64,000 bases of DNA from assembly GCA_021613335.1 (NCBI GenBank), contig JAJTWR010000084.1, forward strand, positions 1 through 64,000, written 5' to 3'. This document shows positions 55,253 through 64,000 of the stretch, one piece after another (the stretch's first letter is position 1; the number at the start of each line of letters is the position of its first letter). Origin of the DNA: Whitmania pigra (Eukaryota > Annelida > Clitellata > Hirudinida > Haemopidae). The position numbers and the translations under genes are program-made. The notes beneath the pieces were generated by a model. That model saw only the letters and a program-made list of their open reading frames with translations, did no database searches and was not told where the DNA came from.

Positions 55253-55777
55253 CTCACATATGAAATCATGATAACTTTTTGAGATTTGGGCACCATAACA
55301 CATTCTTTTGCCAATTCTTGCAATTAATAAGATTGTGAGACAAATCATTAAATTGACCTCCATATTAATAAGATCTGTAAGGGTCTCCCCTTGCACATTT
55401 GAAACCATTAGGGGTGGGACTACAGTCATGGTATATGCAAAGGGCTTGGCAGGCCATTTATTCATTATGTATTTTTCATCAGAGATTTCTTTCATGTAGG
55501 CGTCTTTGACCGAGGGTGATTGGCTGAATCCTGTATGAATAGGATGGACGTTTTTTATAATGAAGCTTAAATTCCTCATTGATTTATGGAACATGTTTTG
55601 ACTTGAAACTAATTTAAAAAATAATTTTTTTTCAATCAATTCAGAAAACATAGTCGAGTCCAATCGAAGAGCACCCTCATCCAAACATAAAAAGAGATTG
55701 TTATCGACGGGCTGATGTCGACTCGAATAAGCCAGCATGGCGAAAAGTTCCATCGATGTCGCAAGACTTGCACGCAT
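55253..55777 (-). CDS. Copy E, main 5' exon (open)
   Basis: This is the best-kept version of the exon: about 175 codons open from MRASLATSMELFAMLAYSSR through FLCLDEGALRLDSTMFSELI, VHPIHTGFSQSPSVKDAYMK and EISDEKYIMNKWPAKPFAYT, to KRMCYGAQISKSYHDFICE, with the GTAAAT donor after 55253. The open frame runs eight codons into the intron before a stop. Residues such as LDEGA.RL.STMFS.LI are kept between copies D and E although other positions differ, which suggests selection on the protein at some time. The family is unknown. Confidence 0.5.
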
Positions 55778-56460
55778 ACCTTAATGTCTTATTATCTTAT
55801 CATATTTCAGAATTACTCATATTTCAATCTTACTTGTTAATTCGCTAAGAATACCAGTTTATCCAGTCACGATACCAATAACCACGCATAACACTTGCCT
55901 TTTACTTTGTTTTCACCGCCGCTGATCGCAAAGGGGACACCTGTTATTCTCATTACAAAAGATTGAACTTGTTTTCTTATGGGAATAATCATCTGTTTGA
56001 GTACCATCATAGCTGCAAAATCGTCATCACTGTTACTATTAGAATTATTTTTTCAACATTTACTATTACAATACCTTGAGTAGAAAAGACAGATTACGAT
56101 AAAACACTATCTAATGTTTTGAAGCCATGGATAAACAAAAATTCGAAGATACTTTGTATCTTGACTTGGTATTTTTAAAATAGCTTTTTTTAATTTCAAA
56201 TAATGTTAAAATCCTTTTAACAATTTAAAAAACAATTAATAATAACAATATTAAATTTCACTAATTTTACCCAATTACTTTAAAACTTTCGCCAAAGTGT
56301 AAATTCAATAACATCCTGGGACTTTTTTTACTGTTAATCATTACGTTTTGTGTTAACTAATAGCATTGTTACTTAGTGATTTACACTATTTATCGAGGTA
56401 ACAAAATCTACAGAAACTATGGATTTGACTGCCGATTTTTAAAATTAACAGCTCCAACAT

Positions 56461-56949
56461 TCAACCTACATTAAACCAATGTTGTTGCTTAATGGATAAA
56501 AGGCCGATTGCATCACACGAACGAACCAACAACAAAAATATTTCGGAGAAGACAATGTTTGACAGAGAGGCCTCCATGTAATTTAGTTGCCAATTACAAA
56601 TTACTCCAATAAATGTAATTTAGATACCAATTACAAATGACATGTGCCGAATGTGAAATTAATTATAAATAAATAATAAATTATGAAATAAATTACAAAA
56701 TTACAAATTACTAATTTGAAATTGCATCAAATTACAAATAACACAACCAGAACATTTGTTTACATTGCCAATGTGTGCTAAGCAATGAGCTACTGAACCA
56801 CGGAGCGATTAAATATAATATCAAGCTAAATGTCATTTCCAAAGATCCTAAATTAAAACAAACTAAAATTGAAATAATTATTTTAAACTCAAGCTATGAT
56901 GTGAGCACGACAAAAACAATTGTGATTGAATATTCCATTCATCCATTCA
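56461..56949. other. Upstream region of copy E and spacer
   Basis: A segment at about 56470-56560 (GATAAAAGGCCGATTGCATC) matches 63790-63870 of copy F. The rest is AT-rich, with a repeated ATTACAAATTAC word at 56590-56750. Confidence 0.55.
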
Positions 56950-57978
56950 TGAATGACCCTGATCATGAACAGGAAGAGGATTGTCCAAAATACCCTGGAC
57001 AAATTGAACGACCTTCTTGGATGGTGTCGAATGGCTTTCAAGCCTGCGAAATCCCGAAGTCTCGGCCTAGCCAGGGGGAAAATTCATGAGGACGTATTCT
57101 TCGATATGGCGGAGCATCAAATCCCAACAGAATCCGAAGAACCGGTGAAATGCCTTGGAACGACAAATCTCTCACCGACAAGAGCATGAAGGACGCCATA
57201 TTCCAACAAACCATCAACGGAATGCAAGCGATCGAGGCGGCACCGCTTCAAGGGCGGTTCAAAGTGTGGTTGCTCCAGTTCGTGCTCCTTCCAAGACTGC
57301 TCTGGTCGTTAACCATCTATGAAATTGGTTTATTAGTGGTTGAGAAGCTAGGGAGGAAAGTTAACCGATACATCAGAAAATGGCTAGGCCTACCTCCAGC
57401 GCTGTCATCGGTAGCCCTCTACAGTAGGAGCACGAGCCTGCGACTACCATTAAAGTCCATCGTGGAAGAGTACAATCTCTCCAAAATAAGAACGCAGTGG
57501 ATGCTCAACGATTCTTCGGATAGCAGGATCCGCGAAGTCAAGTCGCTCAGATCTGGAAGAAAATTCCGAACGCAGAATGAGATCGACGAATCAGTTGCCG
57601 AGCTGATGTTTGAGGAAGTGAAAGGTCTTACCCAGACGGACCGTCATTAGTTCCCAGGCAAGCTCATCAGTCAGAGCCGCTATGATTAGCCGGGAAAGGA
57701 GGCGAAAAGTGGAACAAGACCGAGTCACGAGGGCAGTTCAGCAGGGTAAGTTGACAACATGGGAGGACGTGATGCAACGATCCCTTACCTGGAGCGACAT
57801 GTGGAAGATGTCCCCGCTCCGACTTGCCTACGCGATAAGGTCAGTGTACGACCACTTGCCTTCCAGGGACAATTTGCAGAAGTGGGGTCTGGTGGAAGAC
57901 ACCGAATGCTCAACAATTGCACGTATGCGCTTGCCAATGGTCCTTACATATGGCGAAATCTCAGGTCTTGAGATGTAA
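56950..57978 (+). pseudogene. LINE RT C-terminal fragment (frameshifted)
   Basis: Three overlapping frames carry one protein: KLNDLLGWCRMAFKPAKSRS and EEPVKCLG, then DKSMKDAIFQQTINGMQAIE, LLQFVLLPRLLWSLTIYEI, RYIRKWLGLPPALSSVALYS; after a break at 57650, LTTWEDVMQRSLTWSDMWKM and DHLPSRDNLQKWGL, then NNCTYALANGPYIW. The RT thumb and the long C-terminal region match a group of LINEs related to the endonuclease-of-restriction type. The terminal cysteine/histidine cluster is damaged. Its clade is uncertain. No RT catalytic motif is present. Confidence 0.7.
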
Positions 57979-59174
57979 GCATGGAACATTTTTGGGGGCA
58001 ATGGATGGATGGAACCCCGTATTTTTTACGACAATAACTAAAATGGAAAGCTTTCTTTCTAAAATTCCGACTGGGTTACAAAAAGGTTTTCAAATATTTT
58101 TTCTATTAAATTATAAATAAATTATTTATATTAAATTCCAAATATAAAATTATTTTTATTTATAATTTTTTAATAAATATTTTAAATATTTATTTTTGAA
58201 AACAAAGCACAATATTAGTTTGAACAGCTATTTTCTATTTCATAATGGGCGAGACCAAGCCTCTTGACCTGGATAACGACATTATGAATATTAAGTACCA
58301 GCCATTATGAATATTAAGTATTAGCCAGCGCTACAAAACTCCAGCTAACATATTATTACTTGTTGACGGGGTAAACTATTTTGTTCATGATATTTTGATA
58401 ATTGCCAAAGCACCCAATAGTTAGTCACTCAACTCTATGATGTCTAGGTATTTTATTCTGGAGGGAAAAAGCATATTTTAATTATTTCCATATTTGTAAA
58501 TAATAAGACTTATAATATAAAAAGTAGTAGATTTGAAATATTACAAACAAGATCTTAATAATCAAATAATTATGACCATAATTATTATAATAACCATATT
58601 ATAACTTTTAATGTCGTAATATATCATACAAGTTTCTAGAAATGAAATGATAGTTGAGAAAGGACTTGAATAACTGTTGCGATCGATAGGTTTTAAAATC
58701 AATTTTCAATTAATAAATATATTGTGGGCTCCATGAATGCACATTGTTTTGCTTCAGATACAAATTTATCCCTTGACTATTTTAACAAAATTTTGACTAT
58801 ATTATAAGTTATTTTAAATTAAATAATTAAATTATTCAACCTATCATGTACAATTGTCTAAGTCAATCACAAAGTCGTAACTTTTCAAACAATTCACGAA
58901 AACCGTAGGCTACAAAATTGAATTCCCATCTGACTCATAGAAGAGGAGTTCACGGCAAGTTAACGAAAATTAATATCGGTTAGAGCCTTGCAAGAATCAA
59001 TATTAGACCTAATATAAGTCAGGAGGCAGTTGAGATTTGCCACGTTTTTCGAAAAGGTTAATTTTGGAGTTCGCTTCTTCTGTTTTCGTTGTTTTATTTT
59101 TCTACATTTCTCGATTTTTAAATTATTATTTTAATTTCAACTATTTCTAGATTTCCTTATTCCGGTCGAAAAAC
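57979..59174. other. No gene seen; upstream region of the membrane-protein gene
   Basis: AT-rich. TTTCAACTATTTCTAG at about 59131-59147 could be the acceptor of a 5' UTR intron just before the start codon at 59175. A TATGAATATTAAGTA word is repeated near 58285-58320. Confidence 0.45.
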
Positions 59175-60971
59175 ATGCTGGTGATATTGTGCGTTGTGTT
59201 TTCCTGGGTTTCCTGCATTTATGGCGCAGCCATCAATGCTGTTCAAGAGTCTGTTCTGAATAGCGCTGAATTCAGAATTCTAGTGCCGAGTAAGATTGAA
59301 TCACGTTACAATATTATTTTATTATTTTATTGTTTCTTATATTTAAAAGCTCTGAATTGCAATATTGATATAAATACGCTTTATTACAATTTTTAAGTAA
59401 CTGCACTTCGATAGTTGCTAATTTAGCAATCGAAAATGTGCTTATTAAATACAAATGCATCAATAAATAATAACATTTAGTGATGACTTTTTTTTGAGTT
59501 TGTGACTTTTGCTGAGTTCAAACAAACAAGTCTAAGTAAGAGCATTGAAATAGATTTAAATAAACTCAAAGGGACAGCTTTAATTAAGCACGGGCTTCCG
59601 TTATCAGACCGATCTTATGAATCGTTACATTCAAAATCATAAGCTATGCAATTCCGCTCAGTAAATGTTGTTTGTAAGATAACTATTATTATTTAGTTTA
59701 TACGTTAATATTATAATATAAAATAATTCATTCACAGTAGCGCCATTGGAGACATGCAGCTTGGTCATCGGGATTGGCAACGAGTCACAGATGATAAATT
59801 TGGTGAAGGAAGTTGGAGACGTTGAAGACAGAGCAGTTGAACTTGAAGGACTGAATGTCACCTGTATGCTGGCAGGGGATAAAGTTAGTAGTTCAAACAT
59901 TTTCATAATTTATTTTAGTTTCAGTTATAATAAACTATCATTTGATAACCTGAATAGGAATTTGATTTAAATGTGGTCGAACATAATGCCGATGTAGTTT
60001 CAAATTAGTTTAGTTTAAGATTAGTTTTTAGAATTTTGGCTCGTAATATTTAACATTGAAACGTTATTTTTTTTAGGTAGCAGAAAGCTATGTGGACAAA
60101 GCAATTGGTGCAAAAGCCATTATTGTCAGCCGCGTAAGTGGAGGAAGCCTTGATCGGAAAATGGTTAGTCATCAACAACAATGGTTCGATATTTTAAATA
60201 AATAATTGTTAACTTCGCCCCAGGTGCTGCACTTTCGACACGAGGCCAGTACATACGTGCTCGCACCTGATTTGGGCTCGCTCGTAGGATGCAGTGGAAA
60301 GGAAGAAGATGGGAAATATCTGGACAGTTTCGACATCTTTGGAGAAATTCATTTTCTCTACGAAGTCTACGAAGGTAAATAATGCTGCTTAAAATTTGTA
60401 CAGTGTACGTCTTACTTAAGCTGTAATCAATAAAAGCATTTTTAACTATTATTTTGTTCAGCTTACCAAAACTTTATTTTATAATATTTGTTAAGGAAAG
60501 ACCATTTCTTGACTGATTAATAAACAAATCTAATTAGAATTATCATATCATTATAATATTTAAAAATTGTTTGTTTCAGGTGAGGCAAAGACAAGGTCTG
60601 AGGATGTGGTGACGACCACCGAGGGAGGACCGGTCGACCCGTCAGAACCCCCAGTCATGCTCATCATCTTGATTGTCTGCGGAGTCATCCTGCTTTTGTT
60701 GGTGGCTTTCTGTGTCTGCCGCTGTTGCTGCAGAGTGAGCACAACATTCTTTATTTAAATATTTATTGAAGTATTTATTACGCAGATATTGTTATTTAAT
60801 TCTTAAGTATAATTATTAAAATTTAAAAATATCTTACAACAACTGCCTAAAGAATTTTACAAGGAAAGGCATGAGAATTTAACCGAAGTTTCAAAGCATA
60901 AAAGCACAAATGCAATGTTTAAAATGTTTACATTTGTATTTCAGTTTGCTCCTTCTTACAAATCAATGTGA
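59175..60971 (+). CDS. Six-exon host gene: small type I membrane protein, family unknown
   Basis: Exons 59175-59289, 59738-59883, 60077-60163, 60224-60374, 60580-60734 and 60945-60971 join in frame (phases 1,0,0,1,0), each with AG acceptors and donors GTAAGA, GTTAGT, GTTAGT, GTAAAT, GTGAGC. The product is about 226 residues. It has a signal peptide (MLVILCVVFSWVSCIYGAA), an extracellular domain of about 165 residues with three cysteines and two N-glycosylation sequons (NES, NVT), a threonine/proline stalk (EDVVTTTEGGPVDP), and a membrane segment (VMLIILIVCGVILLLLVAF). A short cytoplasmic tail rich in cysteine follows (CVCRCCCR, likely palmitoylated) and the protein ends FAPSYKSM. Exon 3 has a second possible donor (GTAAGT at 60134). 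No stop or frame break was found, unlike the surrounding sequence. I do not recognise the family. Confidence 0.82.
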
Positions 60972-61090
60972 AGAAGTAAAGTCGAATGTGGAGTGGTGGA
61001 TGTCAGGGACTCAAAGTCTCCTGTTTGCCTTTGACTTGTCTATTGGAAGCTTTTCCAATTTGAATCTAAATTGACTTTTAACGGGTTTTG

Positions 61091-61096
61091 AATAAA
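61091..61096 (+). terminator. Polyadenylation signal of the membrane-protein gene
   Basis: AATAAA stands 120 bases after the stop codon, giving a short 3' UTR. Confidence 0.65.
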
Positions 61097-62699
61097 TTAT
61101 GGATCATGGTTAATCTCCTTTTTCTTGATATTCGAAGAGAAAATGTTTCTTGAATTTGGGAGGGAAATTTTAAAACTTCATAAGTAATTAAAACATCGAA
61201 CTGAGTAGAACTAACGTGAAATTTCGTTGAAAACCATACGAATCAAATTTAATTCTAAAAACATAATAGCAATTAATTAAACTAAGAAAAATGCACAAAA
61301 ATGTTTCTGAATGCATCTTTGAATCTATGAATGCTTTGAATGTTTTTTTTTTCGTTTCGCCGAAAATCTGCACTCGGACTGCTATCATCGTTTCGTTTTT
61401 TTTTCAATCGGTTGTCTGCAGAGCAATTTCTAATGTTATGTTAATTACTTTAAACTAAACTAAACATCTAAACTGCATGAAAATGTAAGAGCGGAGCCAG
61501 CGACAAAAATTCGAGCCTCTAGGTTGCCAATTTGTAATGGAAAATCAAAAAAAGGTCATTATATTTATTATTATTATTTTAATGTATTTCGATATTCATA
61601 TATTAATGAATTAAGAAAAATTTTTTTTTTATTAGTGATGTCGCTTTTCTTTTTTGCATTTTTGTAACATTGTGAAACAACAGGAGTGTATTACGCAACT
61701 GAAGAACTGAGCAATCATGGTGAGACTCTGAGCTTCTGTCGTCTTTGATGTACACTGGTAAAATTAGTTAGGAATGTCATGAGCTTTTTTAATTGATGTC
61801 TTGAAGTCAGTAAAATTAAGACATTATTTGATTTTTAATTTTTCGAATCAAGCTTTTAATCGTTACCGCTTCTGTTTCAGTCTGTACTGAAAGTAGTTAA
61901 ATAACTGTAAGTTACTAACGACTAACTATTTCAAAAAAGTAGTTATGACTACATGCCATCTACCCAAAAACTACTGAGAACATGTGGTAAAGTGCCCATC
62001 ACTGCAGTTCAACATCGTGAGCATGTGACCTTCTTGCGTTCCTTTCCGGAAGTACTCGAATGATCGGTTTTCGAAAGTTCAGAACAAAATTATTTCCGAA
62101 CTCGAATAAAACCGATAGTTTCGATTTTTTTTGGAAATTCGGTTGCAATCGGTTTTACAACAAAATTTTGTTAATACAAAAAGTTTCACGACGGTGAAGT
62201 TAGCAAGACTTCAACAAGAACTTTGACATCCAATAACTCCGGAACGCATAAAGCTAAAAACATAATTTTATTTTGTTAGATAGGTCTTGCTTAAGAAAAT
62301 GATGCGCGTAAAAAATAATGTATTTTGAATAAAAATGAATTGTTGGTTAACGTATGAAGCTTTAACATAAAATTCCTTAACGCGCTTGTAATTTTAAAAA
62401 CATATTTTAAAAAAAAGCTTGCTGGTGAATAATACAGTGCAGGAACATTGGTTGAAGAATGTTTTTCTCATTAAACATCTGCTTCACTTGTCTAACAGGC
62501 TTTTCTTTATGCCAATCATGTTCTTTCCCCCATCAACAGTCAGGCAGCTGAGGTTAGTCCAAGTTATAATCAGTAAATGTTTTTTTATCAATTCAGTAAA
62601 TACATCCTCTCCTATAAATGGCATGATACACGTAAATTTCCGTAATTTTGTTCCGTACATAAAAAGGTCTCCGAGGGCCGTAGTTTGGAGAACCCTGTT
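61097..62699. other. Spacer with transposon scraps
   Basis: A segment near 61880-62004 ends in AAAGTGCCCATCACTG, like a hAT end (compare CAGTGATGGGC at 31708), after TAGTT/AACTA-rich sequence, so it is probably the end of a decayed hAT. At 62188-62240 a piece of the ACGACGGTGAAGTTAGC MITE is present. No gene is supported. Confidence 0.45.
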
Positions 62700-63115
62700 T
62701 TAAGTCAAAAAACATGCTAAATTTATTGATTAAAACGTTTTTAAACAATACTTTTTATTAAATTGAAATTAATTAAATTGCTCATTTGAGATTCAATGTA
62801 ATTATAAAATTGCTCAGTGTTACTGCGAATAACATCTCTAAATTGTACAGTTATATGCATTTGTCACATTTGATATGTTGACAAAGTGTGATGGACAAAC
62901 AGGTCTATAGCACTTCAAACTCGCGCGGGCACAGACGACAATATGCCTGCGTTTTCTTTACTTTAGCTGATTTTTCATTTATTGTCTCAAGTTCTCCAGA
63001 GTTTAACTCGAGATTTTGAATTGCATCCATAATCGGTTTTCTGATTTTGTGTTGACTAAGCATCTCCTAATCAATAGCTGGGCGAGAGACTCCGATAAAC
63101 AGACGTCGACGCCCG
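62700..63115. repeat. Dispersed repeat, second copy
   Basis: Matches about 50040-50400 in the same orientation, with a 65-bp extra segment (about 62910-62975). Confidence 0.75.
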
Positions 63116-63339
63116 ATTGGAACAATGAGTCAATGAATTAATTATTAGTAGTTGTTGCTAATACTAAGACAATTTTCTTTTTTGGTATTACATTACAAAT
63201 TTAAATTTGTTAAATACTTGCTAATGCAACAATTCGATTTATTAATAACTTACTCAGGCGACATCAAAGTTGCTATATATGAGTTTTGAGATGAACCAGG
63301 CGTTAATTCAGGTATGAGCACTTGAACTGTTATCATAGC

Positions 63340-64000
63340 TGGTTAGTAGTCAGATCTTTTTACCAGTTAATTTAAAATTCTTGCCAGTGCATGGATTCAG
63401 ATATTGAATTCAATACCATGCTTCGTTTTTCTTACTGTTATTCATTGCGCTTTGTAGTAAGTGATATCATTTTGGTGATTTACACTTAACCGAGGTAGAT
63501 CGGACCTGTTATCCTGGTAACAACATCTAAAAGCCAAAAACTATGGATTCGACTACCGATTTGTAAAATTAACAGCTCCAACATTCTAGTTTTAATTATC
63601 TCAAATGCTCCTCACTGATATTACGACTGATTAGTTCCATGCATTAAACATGAGTTTTGAAGAGGTTTATTAGAGATTCACCTAACGTCCACCACTAGAA
63701 CTGAGAAGTAAAACATGTTTAAGACAAATTTAAGAGCTTTGGGATCCTATTTTGAAGTAATGTTAAATTTTATTTATAACAAAAATTATCGACATTAAAC
63801 CAATGTTTCTTGCGGTTTGATGGATAAAAGGCCGATTGCATCACACGACGGACCAAAAAGAAAAACATTTCGAAGAATGCAACGTTCGACACAGATGCTG
63901 GTAGCATTTCATTAAAATCAGACGGATCATCGACAATGGATAGCAATGCCTGAGATGGTGAAAACAACATGGCACATGAGTTACTAAACAGCAGTACTAC
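63340..64000 (-). repeat. Upstream region of a further gene-family copy (F)
   Basis: The stretch matches the upstream regions of copy D (43600-43807) and copy E (56270-56560): TACCGATTTGTAAAATTAAC, TTTAATTCTGGTAACAA-like words and GATAAAAGGCCGATTGCATC. Its coding part would be expected to the left but is not seen at 63.1-63.3 kb. It also carries the uninterrupted form of the CR1-like LINE target (about 63584-63610). Confidence 0.6.

Larger units (their letters stand above)
53950..56460 (-). other. Microexon gene family, copy E
   Basis: The unit runs on the minus strand from the conserved upstream region (56460) to the downstream region (about 53950). It contains the main exon (55253-55777), the short exon ELKLKMKK (about 55091-55115) and one clean microexon (about 54975-55028, SAQEEITRLKHSHNLQML). 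A second microexon near 54905 is damaged, and the last exon is diverged (about 54530-54600). Most of the microexon array is missing compared with copies B and C. A piece at 54270-54480 has no match in the other copies. Confidence 0.65.

Overview
The window is AT-rich metazoan (invertebrate) DNA with GT-AG introns, dominated by transposable elements of nearly every eukaryotic class. No prokaryotic feature is present and I cannot name the species. The elements include non-LTR retrotransposons (CR1/Jockey-like, I/Nimb-like with RNase H, and an R2-type element with a restriction-like endonuclease), three Gypsy/Ty3-type LTR elements plus solo LTRs, and a Helitron. DNA transposons include hAT, Tigger/pogo and Tc1 elements, a TAA-target DDE element and short MITEs. 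tRNA-derived SINEs and AT-type microsatellites are also present. Most elements are dead, but several keep exact ends and target-site duplications.

Layout: 1-1124 holds the 3' part of a LINE. 1.1-9.9 kb is mostly non-coding, with LINE remnants at 5.9-7.9 kb and a MITE at 8.9-9.5 kb. 9974-12459 is a Helitron with both ends. 13748-18738 is a full-length Gypsy element with near-identical LTRs. 19.48-19.73 kb is an Ig-like exon. 20.9-23.7 kb is an R2-type LINE on the minus strand between ATT-type microsatellites, followed by a truncated Gypsy element with one LTR (to 25531). 31.7-32.4 kb is a hAT and 32.9-35.0 kb an internally deleted Gypsy. 36996-42497 is a Tigger carrying a solo LTR that itself carries a LINE. 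43.8-47.3 kb is a nearly complete CR1-like LINE. 47.9-49.85 kb is a Tc1 element carrying a solo LTR. 51.0-53.3 kb is a TAA-flanked DDE transposon. 56.9-58.0 kb is another LINE remnant.

Two host-like components stand out. First, between 25.6 kb and the right edge there are several copies of one gene family that I do not recognise (A minus, B plus, C/D minus but split by the Tigger, E minus, and the upstream flank of F). Its conserved part is a roughly 180-residue 5' exon, then a row of 13-19-codon microexons, all phase 0, each opening with a motif like SAQEEISKL and separated by near-identical short introns, then a short basic last exon. Copies A and B form an inverted repeat with 1.65-kb arms. 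Second, 59175-60971 is an intact six-exon gene for a small type I membrane protein of about 226 residues that I cannot place in a family.

Because the gene-family copies are paralogous, they supply empty-site alleles for several transposon insertions. This gives a relative history: the SINE inserted before the family duplicated; the Tigger inserted later into copy C/D; an LTR element inserted into the Tigger and collapsed to a solo LTR; a LINE inserted into that LTR, leaving an unusually long target duplication of about 120 bp.
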